Positions 1-9,798 of a stretch of 64,000 bases of DNA are shown here, one piece after another (position 1 is the stretch's first letter; each line of letters starts with the position of its first letter). Below the pieces are notes generated by a model that worked only from the letters and a program-made list of their open reading frames with translations, was not told where the DNA came from and made no database searches. Both the position numbers and the translations under genes were made by a program. Origin of the DNA: Wansuia hejianensis (GTDB lineage Bacteria > Bacillota > Clostridia > Lachnospirales > Lachnospiraceae); assembly GCF_014337215.1 (NCBI RefSeq), contig NZ_CP060635.1, positions 2,493,501-2,557,500 on the forward strand, read 5' to 3'.

Positions 1-729
1 GCTTCTGTAAAGCCCTTCTTCTAGTTCCTGCAATACTACTTCCGGATATTCTTCCAGCTTCAGCCCAAAGTATTCTGCAAGGCGCCGGTTTACGTCCTCC
101 TGTATTCCCAGGCAGGCTTCACATTCTGAATGATGGACCACCAGCCCGTGATTCTGCATGAAATACACGGCCGGCTCTTCTCCCTGTGATTCTTTTACAC
201 GTCTGCCTTCCTCCTGTACTGCAAAGGTCAGGTTTGCCCCGGGATTTGAGTAGGGCACCCAGCCCCAGCGGTAATCCGCGCCATCCAGGACCCTTTGCAG
301 GATTTCCCGGCAGCTTTCTGTGCAGCAGGCCAGGTTCGCGTATACACTGTGTGTATGCGAAACAAAACGCCCCAGGATCGAATGAAAACCGGCTTCCACA
401 GACGGGCGCAGCTCTGGAAGCCCTTCGATCCTGCACTGGGCCTGCTTCGTTTGCGCAGCTCCTGCCGCTTCCACGTCCTGGAAATCTTTTGCCTCATGAC
501 CGCCGTAAAAGCTTCTCAGCATCTGATAATCTAATACGGAATACGCCTGCTCCGTGCCGACGTCACTGAGGCGGTAGCCCGACGCTTTGATAGCCATCTT
601 CCCACCCGCCAGCTTTACGGAAGTGTTGCCTCCCCCGCCCTGTACGTAATCACTCCGTCCTCCCGAACAATGGGACAGGCGGACATATTCCTCCAGTAAT
701 TTTCTATTGTTATTCACAAAATCCGACAT
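1..729 (-). CDS. Class II aldolase family protein (partial)
   Basis: Only the N-terminal 243 or so codons are in the window; the gene runs off the left edge. The ATG follows an AAAGGAG ribosome site. Residues about 34-42 read GGGGNTSVK, the phosphate-binding loop of class II aldolases such as rhamnulose-1-phosphate and fuculose-1-phosphate aldolases. It lies last in the visible part of a leftward operon with rhamnulokinase, so cleavage of L-rhamnulose 1-phosphate to dihydroxyacetone phosphate and lactaldehyde is the likely role (inference). Whether it is a stand-alone aldolase or a longer aldolase-dehydrogenase fusion cannot be seen. Confidence 0.75.
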   Translation of the reverse strand, partial: MSDFVNNNRKLLEEYVRLSHCSGGRSDYVQGGGGNTSVKLAGGKMAIKASGYRLSDVGTEQAYSVLDYQMLRSFYGGHEAKDFQDVEAAGAAQTKQAQCRIEGLPELRPSVEAGFHSILGRFVSHTHSVYANLACCTESCREILQRVLDGADYRWGWVPYSNPGANLTFAVQEEGRRVKESQGEEPAVYFMQNHGLVVHHSECEACLGIQEDVNRRLAEYFGLKLEEYPEVVLQELEEGLYRS

Positions 730-741
730 AATACACTCCTT

Positions 742-2079
742 TCAATAGGACGACAGGTCAACGCCCAGTTTCTGCCCCGCAGTTTCCAGCAATTTCGCAA
801 GCCGCTCTTCTTTGGGGGCTTCCAGCCGCATCGTGAACGCCGGTTCCGTAATGGACCTCCTCAGCAGCACCCAGCTTCCGTCCGGGAATTCCAGGCGGAT
901 TCCGTCTATGCGGACGGCCTTCAGCCCCGGTTCTCCGGCCCAGTCTTCCATCCGGCGGAAGATCCTGTCTATTTCGTCCGCCGGCGCCGCTCTCCGTATA
1001 TCCGGGGTGATTGCGGTATAGCGTACCTGCTCCAGCAGCCCCCGCAGGGTCCGGCCGGATTTCCGCAGAATATCCGCCATTGTCACCAGAGCAAACAGTC
1101 CGTCATCCCCTTCCAGTTCACGGAAAAAATAATGGCCGCTCACCTCCCCTGCCAGGCGGCTGCCAGCCTGCAGGAAATGTCTCCTTATAAACGCATGGCC
1201 GGAACGTTCCATGATCGCCACTCCTCCCGCATCTAATACGGCTTTTTGTAAAATCGAGCTGCACTTTAAGTCATAGACCACGCTCTCCCCCGGACGGACC
1301 AGACTGTCTGAAAATATCACCATGGCTTCTTCCGCCAGGAGCGGAACGCCCGCACTGTCCACAAAGATCGCCCGGTCGCCGTCGCCGTCAAACGCGACTC
1401 CAAAATCGGCCTGCACCTCCTTCACCTTCAGGCACAGGGCCGAGAGGTTTTTCTGTACGGCCGGATTCGGGTCCCTGTTGGGGAAGGTGCCGTCATAGCT
1501 GCAATACAGCCGTGTTACCCGCAGACCCAGCGCCTCCATCACTCTGGGGGCCGTTTCACTCATGGCCCCGTTTCCGGCGTCAATGACCACATGGAGAGGG
1601 ACACACTTCCCCTGTCCGTATTGGCTTCTCAGCATTTCCTCATAGGCAGAGCCTGTATCCACCCGGTGAAATGTCCCCTCGCCGGACTCAAACTTTCCGG
1701 ATTCTGCACGGTCCTGTATTTCCCGGATGTCCTCCGGAAGAACTGGCAGCTCTCCCAGCATCAGCTTTAATCCATTATATTTGGGCGGATTATGGGATGC
1801 GGTAATTTGCGCGCTTCCGTATGCATCCAGAAATCGTTTGGAAAAGTAAAGCTGCGGGGTGGAAACCTGCCCCACATCCCATACCTTTGCCCCACCCTCC
1901 AGAAGCGCTTCCACAAATGCTGCTTTCAGAGAAGGGGTGTGCGTGCGGAAATCACCGCCGACCACAATTGTACGCCCCTGCAGTAAGCCGGCGACCGCTC
2001 TCCCGATTCTTCCCATCTCCTCTTCCCGCAGATCTTCCCCATAGATACCGCGTATATCACAATCTTTATAGATACTCAT
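742..2079 (-). CDS. Phosphomannomutase/phosphoglucomutase-type protein
   Basis: This is a 445-residue alpha-D-phosphohexomutase. The phosphoserine loop TASHNP is at residues 93-98, the metal-binding loop DGDGDR at 231-236, and the sugar-specificity loop GEVSGHY at 311-317, so all three catalytic signatures are intact. I chose the ATG at 2079 rather than one 28 codons upstream because the family begins there (MSIYKDCDIRG) and AGAGG precedes it. It overlaps the end of the upstream FGGY kinase by 14 bases, which suggests coupled translation. Such a mutase moves phosphate between sugar C1 and C6. Its place in a rhamnose operon is unusual, and the true substrate is unknown. Confidence 0.85.
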   Translation of the reverse strand: MSIYKDCDIRGIYGEDLREEEMGRIGRAVAGLLQGRTIVVGGDFRTHTPSLKAAFVEALLEGGAKVWDVGQVSTPQLYFSKRFLDAYGSAQITASHNPPKYNGLKLMLGELPVLPEDIREIQDRAESGKFESGEGTFHRVDTGSAYEEMLRSQYGQGKCVPLHVVIDAGNGAMSETAPRVMEALGLRVTRLYCSYDGTFPNRDPNPAVQKNLSALCLKVKEVQADFGVAFDGDGDRAIFVDSAGVPLLAEEAMVIFSDSLVRPGESVVYDLKCSSILQKAVLDAGGVAIMERSGHAFIRRHFLQAGSRLAGEVSGHYFFRELEGDDGLFALVTMADILRKSGRTLRGLLEQVRYTAITPDIRRAAPADEIDRIFRRMEDWAGEPGLKAVRIDGIRLEFPDGSWVLLRRSITEPAFTMRLEAPKEERLAKLLETAGQKLGVDLSSY

Positions 2080-3529
2080 CGATATAATTCCTCTTTCTGC
2101 AGATATCGCAAAATTCCTCATATAAATCGTTGTAAGCTGCATGTCTCCGAACGTCTGGTTCAAATACCCGCGTGTGTTTTACCATCAATTCGGCCGCTTC
2201 GCAGAGATTCCTTCCCAGAGACACGGTTCCGGCGATAACCGCAGTTCCGTAGGATGCTTCCACCATGGCCGGCTGTACCAGTCTTTTTCCCAGTATATCG
2301 GCCCGTATCTGTGACCAGACCGGAGCCTTTACCGCTCCTCCGGCGATCGTGACCGTATCACCCGGCGGACAGCCCAGGCCCTCCAGTGTATCGTAGCACA
2401 GCCGCTCCACATAACCGACGCCCTCCATTGTGCCCGCATAGCGAGCCTCCTCTCCTTCATTTCTCAGTCTGAAGAAGGCCTCGGCCTCCGGATTCACGAA
2501 CGGGAACCGCTCTCCTTTCATGGTCAGGGGATAAATCACATTGCCCGTGGGAGTCATCGCAGGGACTCTTGAATTCAGAACCGCGAAATTTTCCTCTCCA
2601 AACCATTGATTCAGGCAGATTCCGCCCACGTTGCCGGCGCCGCCCGGGTACCAGTATCCCTGCGGATGCTTATGGCAGTAAACACGGCCCTTCGGATCTT
2701 TTATGAATTGCTCTGTGACTCCCTTCAGGACAATCGTCGTCCCAATGGTGGTGTTGTACTGACCAGGACGCACGACCCCGGAAGCTACGCAGGACGAGTA
2801 ACCGTCCGTGGTGCCTGCCACGATCTCTGTATCAGCCGGAAGCCCTGTTTCGGCCGCAGCCGCGGCTGTGATCCTACCCACCGGCCAGCCCGGCATTACC
2901 ACATCCGGAAGAAGCTTTCTGTCGATACCCAGAGAACAGAAAATTCCACCCTCCCATTTTTCATCAATCAAATCATAGCCACTCTTTAGCGCATTTGAAT
3001 AATCCGTCACCCGGAAATTCCCGGTCAGGCATCCTGTCAGGTAATCAGCCTGATGGACGAAGGACGCCGCCTTTTCATAGATCCAAGGCCAGTTTTTCTG
3101 TATCCACAGGATCTTTGGCAGGCTGAAGGACGCACTCATGCGGTATCCCAGTTTTTCTTCCAGCCCTTTTACGTTCTCATGCAGCTCGTCCATGACAGAA
3201 GAAGCCCTGGAATCATTGTACATCAGGGCCGCCGAAAGAGGCCGCCCCTCACTGTCTAACGGCAATATGGTCCCGCTGGTTCCGTCCACTGCCAGCACCG
3301 CAGAAAATCCCGGCTTCGCCGCCCGCAGCGCGCGTGCTGTCTCTGCCAGCACTTCCATCGACGCCTGCCTCCACTCCTCTGCCCGTTGTTCTTTATATGG
3401 CTCCTCCGCCACATTTATATGGCTGTAGCGCCTGGAAGCTTCTGCAATCAGCTGCCCCCGTGCGTCAGCAGCGGCCGCCCGGACCCCCTGGGTACCCAGA
3501 TCGAGCCCGATTAATATTTTTTCACCCAT
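2066..3529 (-). CDS. FGGY-family carbohydrate kinase (second kinase of the operon)
   Basis: This 487-residue FGGY kinase starts IGLDLGTQGVRA, the N-terminal ATP-phosphate loop. The C-terminal half has the FGGY domain with TIAGGAVKAPVWSQI, matching the adenosine-binding GG..(K/R)..xW region. An in-frame ATG 36 codons upstream was rejected, because residue 1 at 3529 gives the family N-terminus and has AAGGG upstream. It is closest in feel to xylulokinase/gluconokinase-like proteins of Clostridia. The start overlaps the stop of rhamnulokinase by 8 bases. Having two FGGY kinases in one operon suggests a second ketose or an acid derivative is also phosphorylated; the substrate is not deducible here. 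Confidence 0.85.
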   Translation of the reverse strand: MGEKILIGLDLGTQGVRAAAADARGQLIAEASRRYSHINVAEEPYKEQRAEEWRQASMEVLAETARALRAAKPGFSAVLAVDGTSGTILPLDSEGRPLSAALMYNDSRASSVMDELHENVKGLEEKLGYRMSASFSLPKILWIQKNWPWIYEKAASFVHQADYLTGCLTGNFRVTDYSNALKSGYDLIDEKWEGGIFCSLGIDRKLLPDVVMPGWPVGRITAAAAAETGLPADTEIVAGTTDGYSSCVASGVVRPGQYNTTIGTTIVLKGVTEQFIKDPKGRVYCHKHPQGYWYPGGAGNVGGICLNQWFGEENFAVLNSRVPAMTPTGNVIYPLTMKGERFPFVNPEAEAFFRLRNEGEEARYAGTMEGVGYVERLCYDTLEGLGCPPGDTVTIAGGAVKAPVWSQIRADILGKRLVQPAMVEASYGTAVIAGTVSLGRNLCEAAELMVKHTRVFEPDVRRHAAYNDLYEEFCDICRKRNYIDEYL

Positions 3530-5018
3530 GAAACACCCTTTCTCTGTAGAACTGATACCTTTTCTCCCACACATCCACATCCTCCGGCAAGAAATATTCG
3601 ATGGGGAACGAATTCCGTATGACCTCCCGGATCTCATCCAGAGAACCGAACAATCCCAGACCTGCCGCCTGTATCATGATATTGCCGGCCGCTGTGGCCT
3701 CTCCCGGTCCGGCCATCACGGGTACCTTCATCACATTGGCCGTCAGCTGGTTCAGGAAACGGTTATTGCAGCCGCCCCCGATAATGTTCAATTCGCGGAT
3801 TTCAAATCCGGCTGCTTCCGCCATCTTATCGAAATTACGGCGGTATTTCATCGCCAGACTCTCATAAATCGTTCTGGCCGTCTCTGCAATCTGATCCTCT
3901 CCAAGCGGCTTCTGGCCTGTTTTGGCAAAATAACTGCGGATCGCACCGCACATGGTGTCGGGATTAAAGAAAAGCTCATCGTCAATATCCAACCACCGGG
4001 TAAAGGGCTGTGCTTTTTCTGCCGCCTCCGCGATCTCCGGATAAGAAATACCAGGGTTCTTCTTCTGCCATTCCCTTTTGCAGCACTGCAGCACCCAGAG
4101 GCCCATGACATTTTTGGCGAACAGATTCCGTCCGAAGGCAAAACCTGAGTTGGATATGCTCAGCTCTCTTGCTTTTTCGTTGACTACCACCCGGTCCAGA
4201 TCCAGGCAGGCTATCGACCAGGTGCCTGACGACAGGATTGCAGCGCCCTCTCCGCCGCCAGGGGCAGCCACCGCCGCGCTGGCCGTATCATGTATACAGG
4301 GAGCGGTTACCGGCACCGGGTCCAGTCCGCATTCAGCCGCTATCTGGCCATCCAGCATTCCCACCCGCTGCCCCGGATATATCATATCTCCCTGAATCCT
4401 CCGGGGCAGGCCAAAGGCTTCAAACACCTCATCCGCCCATGCCTGTTTCACCGGGTTATAGAGTTGGGAAATGGAATTTACCGTATAGGACATCGTGATC
4501 TGTCCCGTCAGAAAATAGTGCAGGAGATCCCCCAGATAAATCAGGTGGGAAGCATGATCCACCACGGTTCTTTCCCTCTCCTTCAGCGCTATGAGCTGGT
4601 TCAGTGTATTGATCTGAAGCATCTGTATGCCGGTCTCTGAATACAGACGGTCCTTTCCCATCTTTTTTTGTATGATTTTATCCGTTTCATTCGTTTTGCT
4701 GTCCCTGTAAGAATAGGGAACCGCCAGAAGATTACCCTGTCCGTCCAGGAGCCCGAAATCACACCCCCAGGTATCAATGCCGATGGAATCCAGCACCGGC
4801 CCGAACTCCCTCACATATTTTTTCAGTCCGGCCAGTATCTCCTCATAAAAGCTCAGTACATTCAGAAGGCATTTTCCGTTCACTTCCACAAAACCGGTGG
4901 GGAATCTGTGCAGCTCATGCAGTCTCAGCTTTCCGCTCTCCAATTCACCCATGATCGCGCGTCCGCTCTCAGCCCCGAAGTCAAATGCCAGTATCCTTTT
5001 TGCCGTCACGTGTGTCAC
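3522..5018 (-). CDS. rhaB: Rhamnulokinase
   Basis: This 498-residue FGGY kinase phosphorylates L-rhamnulose at C1 in the cytoplasm. The N-terminus has AFDFGAESGR, the rhamnulokinase form of the ATP loop. GIDTWGCDFGL near residue 81 is the typical rhamnulokinase segment, and the C-terminal domain carries NIIGGGCNNRFLNQ. Length fits the family. It is the first gene after a hairpin terminator that separates it from the ABC transporter operon, and leads the run rhaB, second kinase, mutase, aldolase. A rhamnose isomerase gene at 11.4 kb supplies its substrate. Identification is by family pattern, not alignment. Confidence 0.9.
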   Translation of the reverse strand: MTHVTAKRILAFDFGAESGRAIMGELESGKLRLHELHRFPTGFVEVNGKCLLNVLSFYEEILAGLKKYVREFGPVLDSIGIDTWGCDFGLLDGQGNLLAVPYSYRDSKTNETDKIIQKKMGKDRLYSETGIQMLQINTLNQLIALKERERTVVDHASHLIYLGDLLHYFLTGQITMSYTVNSISQLYNPVKQAWADEVFEAFGLPRRIQGDMIYPGQRVGMLDGQIAAECGLDPVPVTAPCIHDTASAAVAAPGGGEGAAILSSGTWSIACLDLDRVVVNEKARELSISNSGFAFGRNLFAKNVMGLWVLQCCKREWQKKNPGISYPEIAEAAEKAQPFTRWLDIDDELFFNPDTMCGAIRSYFAKTGQKPLGEDQIAETARTIYESLAMKYRRNFDKMAEAAGFEIRELNIIGGGCNNRFLNQLTANVMKVPVMAGPGEATAAGNIMIQAAGLGLFGSLDEIREVIRNSFPIEYFLPEDVDVWEKRYQFYRERVFHG

Positions 5019-5059
5019 CTTCCTCCCAGATAGTTAATGTAAAACTCACTCCTGCAAAA

Positions 5060-5107
5060 AGGAAAGGGCAGACGGCAGGCATCTCTGACTGCTCTCTGCC
5101 CTTTCCT
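5060..5107 (-). terminator. Hairpin terminator between the ABC operon and rhaB
   Basis: Two arms of about 19 bases (5060-5078 and 5089-5107) pair with a few mismatches, the outer 12 bases perfectly. The hairpin sits just after the stop of the binding-protein gene. Only a short T run follows on the minus strand, so it may act as a partial terminator or a 3' stability hairpin that lowers expression of rhaB and later genes. Confidence 0.65.
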
Positions 5108-5131
5108 GCAAGATTTTTTTACCTCAGAAGA

Positions 5132-6229
5132 TCAGAAGTCATAATCATCAATAGTGTCCTTCGTCAGCTCCAGCGGCGGTCCCGCATAGAGGGTTCCGTT
5201 AGGTCCGAATTCATAGGTCTGTCCGTCATACTCAAAGGATTCGTCTGTCGCAGGATCGACTTCGCCTTTACGGATCAGATATCCGCACAGTGCTCCGGCA
5301 TAGCCTTCCATGTAGGTATTCCACAGGGTGGTGCTGGATACGGTTCCGTCTTTCACATAATCTCTCATCTGGTTCGGCGTTCCGCAGCCCTGTACATGAA
5401 CAGTATCGGCACAGCCGCGCTGTGACACTGCCATGGCTGCCGCAACAACGGCGACGGTAGTCGGGCAGAGCATGCCCTTCAGCTCCGGATATTTGTCCAT
5501 GGCATTTTCAGCGCAGGACAGGGAAGCATTCTGCTCGTCATTTCCGTACATAATTTCAACCAGCTCCATATTTTTATATTTTTCCTGCTCATTCATGGAT
5601 TTGTAAATTTCGATCTGATTATTCTGGAACGGAGCGTCTGTCGTTGAGGAAATAATCACGTACTGTCCCTCATAATTCATATCAGCCGCCAGCTTCTCGA
5701 ACATTACCTCCGCCAGCTCGTCATAGTTGCAGCCGATGCTGCAGGCAGCCCGGTACTGCTCATTGCCGGTGATATCGTCATTGACCATCAATACCGTCAC
5801 TCCGGCATCCTTCGCGTCCTGAAGCGTTGCGTTCAGGGTATCCGGGGAGTTGGGGGCGATCAGCAGAATGTCCACTCCATTCTGGATCTGAGCCTCAATA
5901 TACGGTATCTGCGAGGTCGCGTCCGCCACATCCGGGGCAACCGTCGAATACTCCATTCCCAGCTCTCCGCACAGGTCTTCAATGCCCTGGGCGATGGGAG
6001 TGAAATAATCAATACCGGTACAGATGGGAATCCAGCATACCTTCAGCTTCTCATCTCCGGCGGTTTCTGTCTTCTCTGGCGCCTCTGTGGTACTTCCTGA
6101 TTTTGCCGTCTCAGATTTTGAAGATGAAGCGGCTGAATTAGACGTCTGGCTGTCCTGCGCCTTTGTACAGGCAGAGAATGAACAGGCCAGCATCGCCAGT
6201 GTCAGAGTCATTGCTACAGCTTTTTTCAT
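5132..6229 (-). CDS. Sugar ABC transporter substrate-binding lipoprotein
   Basis: This 365-residue protein has a short lipoprotein signal with Cys16 or Cys21 as the lipidated residue. A Ser/Thr/Glu-rich linker to about residue 58 follows, then a type I periplasmic-binding fold of the ribose/rhamnose class (Peripla_BP_4-like). It would be anchored outside the membrane and deliver sugar to the two permeases encoded upstream in the same operon. With rhamnulokinase next door, L-rhamnose is the likely ligand (inference). Its gene is the last of the four-gene ABC operon. Confidence 0.88.
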   Translation of the reverse strand: MKKAVAMTLTLAMLACSFSACTKAQDSQTSNSAASSSKSETAKSGSTTEAPEKTETAGDEKLKVCWIPICTGIDYFTPIAQGIEDLCGELGMEYSTVAPDVADATSQIPYIEAQIQNGVDILLIAPNSPDTLNATLQDAKDAGVTVLMVNDDITGNEQYRAACSIGCNYDELAEVMFEKLAADMNYEGQYVIISSTTDAPFQNNQIEIYKSMNEQEKYKNMELVEIMYGNDEQNASLSCAENAMDKYPELKGMLCPTTVAVVAAAMAVSQRGCADTVHVQGCGTPNQMRDYVKDGTVSSTTLWNTYMEGYAGALCGYLIRKGEVDPATDESFEYDGQTYEFGPNGTLYAGPPLELTKDTIDDYDF

Positions 6230-6260
6230 TTCTTTTCCTCCTTTTTCTTGAAAAAATTAT

Positions 6261-7232
6261 TTAAGACAGATGGTTTTTCCTGCGGTAGTTCTCAATGATA
6301 TTGGAAAACACCATGACCAGGATCATCGTCAGGCCAATGCAAGCCTTCTGATAATAGTCATTAAAGTTAGCCAGCATCATGGAAGCCCTGAACATTACCA
6401 CTATGAAAAACGCAATTACGCTGCCCCAAATCGTACCTTTTCCGCCTGTGAAGGCTGTCCCTCCCATCAGAACCATCACCACCACATCCATCTGACCATC
6501 CGAATGGATATTGTAGCGGGCCATCTCAAACCGGGACATCGAGAACAGCCCCGCCAGCCCGCAGGCGGCACCCACCATGGCGAACAGCAGCATCTTTGTC
6601 TTTTCCACCGCCACGCCTGAATAGTGGGCTACCTTACTGTTGCTGCCGATCGCGTAGACCGTTCTTCCAAAATAGGTTCTGGACAGTATAAAACTGAATA
6701 TCACCGCCAGCACCAAAAATACCATAGTGGTCGCCGGGATCACCCCGAACGCCATCCAGTCATCCACACCGTTAAACCACTCAGGAAATCCTCCCACGGA
6801 ACCATCCCCGATCAGAACCTGTGACAGGCCCCTAAACAGGGACATTGTCCCAATGGTGATAATCAGAGAGCTTAGTCCCGTTTTGATCACCAACAGCCCG
6901 TTGACAATTCCCAGCAATGCGCCAAACACCACACAGGCCACGCACAGCACCTGCATCGGCACCCCTTTTGTATAGAGGACTGTGGTGATACAGGCCGACA
7001 GCGTCAGAGTGGAAGCAACCGACAGATCGATTTCACCTGCGATCATCAGCAGCGTAAAGGGTATCCCAATGATGCCCAGTTCCACGTACAGAGTCGTTGA
7101 CCGGAGCAGGTACTGGATGTCCAGGAAATTGGAAGAAATCCGGGACCCGAATATCACTACCAGGACAAAAGCAACTGCCAGAATCAATTCATCTCTGAGG
7201 ATTGTCTTTAAAAACTTATTCCCTTTCGCCAT
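6261..7232 (-). CDS. Sugar ABC transporter permease (RbsC/RhaQ type)
   Basis: The 323-residue protein is almost entirely hydrophobic, with about eight to ten membrane segments, and contains GEIDLSVAS and GGTAFTGGKG, hallmarks of the ribose/rhamnose-type BPD_transp_2 permeases. It forms one half of the membrane channel together with the protein encoded just upstream. Its ATG overlaps the stop of that gene by one base (TAATG), so the two permeases are probably made in equal amounts. Confidence 0.9.
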   Translation of the reverse strand: MAKGNKFLKTILRDELILAVAFVLVVIFGSRISSNFLDIQYLLRSTTLYVELGIIGIPFTLLMIAGEIDLSVASTLTLSACITTVLYTKGVPMQVLCVACVVFGALLGIVNGLLVIKTGLSSLIITIGTMSLFRGLSQVLIGDGSVGGFPEWFNGVDDWMAFGVIPATTMVFLVLAVIFSFILSRTYFGRTVYAIGSNSKVAHYSGVAVEKTKMLLFAMVGAACGLAGLFSMSRFEMARYNIHSDGQMDVVVMVLMGGTAFTGGKGTIWGSVIAFFIVVMFRASMMLANFNDYYQKACIGLTMILVMVFSNIIENYRRKNHLS

Positions 7233-8227
7233 TACCGCTTCTCCTCCAAAGTTTTGTGCATTCTCGTCCTGAACTGCTTATCCGCAATTACAGCCACGAC
7301 AATGATTAATCCGTAGATTGCCTTTTGCCAGTGCCCGGACAAGCCGACAATCGTGATTGCCGTGTCCAGCTCTCCCAGCAGGAATACCCCGAAGATAGTA
7401 CCCAGCACGCTGCCGGTGCCGCCTGACATACTGGTCCCGCCGATCACTACGGCGGCAATAACTGTAAATTCTATGCCTGTGCCCACTGCTGTTGGATTCA
7501 CATATCCAATACGTGAAATATAAGCCAGGGCCGCCAGGCCGCTGCAGATCCCCGCAAATACAAAACAAATAATAGAGATTCTCTTGGTATTAATCCCCCT
7601 CAGCCCGGCCGCTGTCGGATTGTCCCCACAGAAATAAATATTGCGTCCCAGCTTCGTTTTCATCAGAATGACGGCTACCGCCACCGCTACTGCAAATACA
7701 AACAGGATCAGGTATGGTACCCCTACCACTGAGGCGTTAAAAGCCGACAGCTTCGTTATGTACCTGGGTATCGACGTATTGTCTATCTGTTCGCCGTTGC
7801 ACATGATATAGAAAACGCCTCTGAATATATAGCCTGTTCCCATGGTCACGATCACCGAAGGAAGATTCAGTTTGTTGACGGCAAAGCCGTTAATCAAGCC
7901 CAGCGCCCCTCCGACTGCAGCGGATACCAGGCACAGGAGCAACAGGTTAAATCCGGGATTGGCCCGCAGGATCATGCCCGCAGTCACCGCGCAGAATCCC
8001 ATGATAGCTCCAATGGACATGTCTACATTGCGGTTAATGATAATCGCCATCTCACCCAGCGCCAGCAAAAGCACATAAGGCATAAACAGCAATATCGTAT
8101 TGAACACATTCCAATTGAACCAACGGGGCTGGATCACTCCTACCAATATGTAAATTACAATCAGCACCAGGAATACGCTGAATTCCTGCATTCCCAGCAG
8201 TTTTCTCATTCTCTCTTTCACAGCCAT
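7232..8227 (-). CDS. Sugar ABC transporter permease (RbsC/RhaP type)
   Basis: This 331-residue integral membrane protein is paralogous to the next gene. It has RNVDMSIGAIMG in the conserved permease loop and GGTSMSGGTGS near residue 270, again the BPD_transp_2 family. It lies 4 bases after the ATPase gene. Two different permeases with one ATPase and one binding protein is the arrangement of rhizobial-type rhamnose and autoinducer-2 transporters, which supports a rhamnose importer rather than a ribose importer. Confidence 0.9.
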   Translation of the reverse strand: MAVKERMRKLLGMQEFSVFLVLIVIYILVGVIQPRWFNWNVFNTILLFMPYVLLLALGEMAIIINRNVDMSIGAIMGFCAVTAGMILRANPGFNLLLLCLVSAAVGGALGLINGFAVNKLNLPSVIVTMGTGYIFRGVFYIMCNGEQIDNTSIPRYITKLSAFNASVVGVPYLILFVFAVAVAVAVILMKTKLGRNIYFCGDNPTAAGLRGINTKRISIICFVFAGICSGLAALAYISRIGYVNPTAVGTGIEFTVIAAVVIGGTSMSGGTGSVLGTIFGVFLLGELDTAITIVGLSGHWQKAIYGLIIVVAVIADKQFRTRMHKTLEEKR

Positions 8228-8231
8228 GACC

Positions 8232-9743
8232 TTATCCTTTCCGGTTATGTGCCGCCATCAGCACTTTTTCCTCTTGCAGTTCCTCTCTTCTGAGGGTTCC
8301 TGACATCCTTCCCTCATACATAACAACCACGTTATCGCACAGACCGATAATCTCTGCCTGTTCAGACGAGATAAGGATAATGCACTTCCCTTCCCTGGCC
8401 AGCTGGCTGATCAGCTTGTAGACTTCTGCCTTTGCCCCGATGTCAATTCCGCGGGTAGGCTCGTCCAGGATCAGGATATCCGGTTCCACAGACAGCCATT
8501 TTGCGATGCTGACCTTTTGCTGGTTCCCGCCGGAAAGCTCATTCACCCGCTGCTCATAGCTGTCACATTTTGTCTGCAGCAGCTTGGCGTATGCTGAGGT
8601 CAGCTCCTGTTCCGCCTTCCTGCTGACCACTCCCCATTTATTGGTGATCTTGTGAGGCACAGCAAAGGTGGAGTTAAAAGCGATTGATTTCTCCAGCAGC
8701 AGCCCCAGTCCCTGGCGATCCTCAGGCAGCAGGGCGATTTTGTTGGCAATCGCCTGTTTCGGATTTTTTATCTTCACTTCCTTCCCGTCAATCAGGATTT
8801 TCCCGGATTCCACCGGCGTAATCCCGAAGATCCCCCTGGCGATCTCTGAGCGCCCGGCGCCTACCAGGCCGGCCAGTCCGAAGATTTCTCCCCTGTGAAC
8901 CTTAAAGGAAACATTGGAAAAGCACCCCTTAACGCTGATATCCTGTACCTCGAAGTACGGCTTTTCCTCGATGGGCACCGTTTCTTTCGTTATGAATTCG
9001 CCCAGGCTTTTGCCGATCATCAGACGCACCAGCTCATTCTCCGTCAGATCACTGCGCTGATATGTCCCGATGCAGCTTCCATTCCTCAGAACAGTAACAC
9101 GATCGGCAATCTCCATCACTTCATTCAGGCGGTGGCTCACATAAACGACTGACTTTCCCTGTTTTGTCAGAGAGCGTATCAGATCCAGCAGCTTATTCAC
9201 CTCGTGAGGCGTCAGGGAAGCTGTCGGTTCATCCATGAAGATCACACGCGCATTGCTGGCAAGCACGTTCGCGATTTCTATCTTCTGCATATCAGCCACC
9301 GACAGACCCATCACCTTCCGGTGAATATCAAAGGGAATGCCCAGTGAATCCATGATTTCCTGCCCCTTCTTTTCCAGGGTCCTGTAATTTACAGCCGCAT
9401 GCTCCATGTTCCCCGCAAAGATATTCTCCAGTATGGACAGGTTCTGGAAGGTCAGAGGCTCCTGGTGAATCATCGCCATTCCATACTTTCTCGCGTCGGT
9501 AGGGCTGGAAATCCTCACCTCGTCTCCATCGACAAAGATCTTGCCGGAAGTAATTCTGTGCACCCCGAATATCACATTCATCAGCGTGGATTTTCCCGCT
9601 CCGTTCTCTCCCATCAGGGCATGTACCTCTCCGGGAACGATATCAAAATTGACGTCTTTCAGGACCTTTGTCTTGCCGAACTCCTTGCATAAATTTTCAA
9701 CTTTTATGGTTGATTTTCCGTCATTTTCATTCAACACATCCAT
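8232..9743 (-). CDS. Sugar ABC transporter ATP-binding protein (double ATPase, RbsA/RhaT type)
   Basis: The 503-residue protein holds two tandem ABC domains. The first has Walker A GENGAGKST at 45-53 and Walker B VIFMDEPTAS. The second has the signature LSGGNQQK and Walker B LILDEPTRGID, but GLVGAGRSE in place of a full Walker A. That degenerate second site is normal for this family. It energises the two permeases encoded downstream. It is the first gene of the ABC operon, with a promoter and probable LacI operator 55-85 bases upstream. Confidence 0.92.
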   Translation of the reverse strand: MDVLNENDGKSTIKVENLCKEFGKTKVLKDVNFDIVPGEVHALMGENGAGKSTLMNVIFGVHRITSGKIFVDGDEVRISSPTDARKYGMAMIHQEPLTFQNLSILENIFAGNMEHAAVNYRTLEKKGQEIMDSLGIPFDIHRKVMGLSVADMQKIEIANVLASNARVIFMDEPTASLTPHEVNKLLDLIRSLTKQGKSVVYVSHRLNEVMEIADRVTVLRNGSCIGTYQRSDLTENELVRLMIGKSLGEFITKETVPIEEKPYFEVQDISVKGCFSNVSFKVHRGEIFGLAGLVGAGRSEIARGIFGITPVESGKILIDGKEVKIKNPKQAIANKIALLPEDRQGLGLLLEKSIAFNSTFAVPHKITNKWGVVSRKAEQELTSAYAKLLQTKCDSYEQRVNELSGGNQQKVSIAKWLSVEPDILILDEPTRGIDIGAKAEVYKLISQLAREGKCIILISSEQAEIIGLCDNVVVMYEGRMSGTLRREELQEEKVLMAAHNRKG

Positions 9744-9798
9744 TTCCTCCGCAATTTAGTCGAAACTCCTCAGGTATTGCTCTCTGTTTATACTCAGA

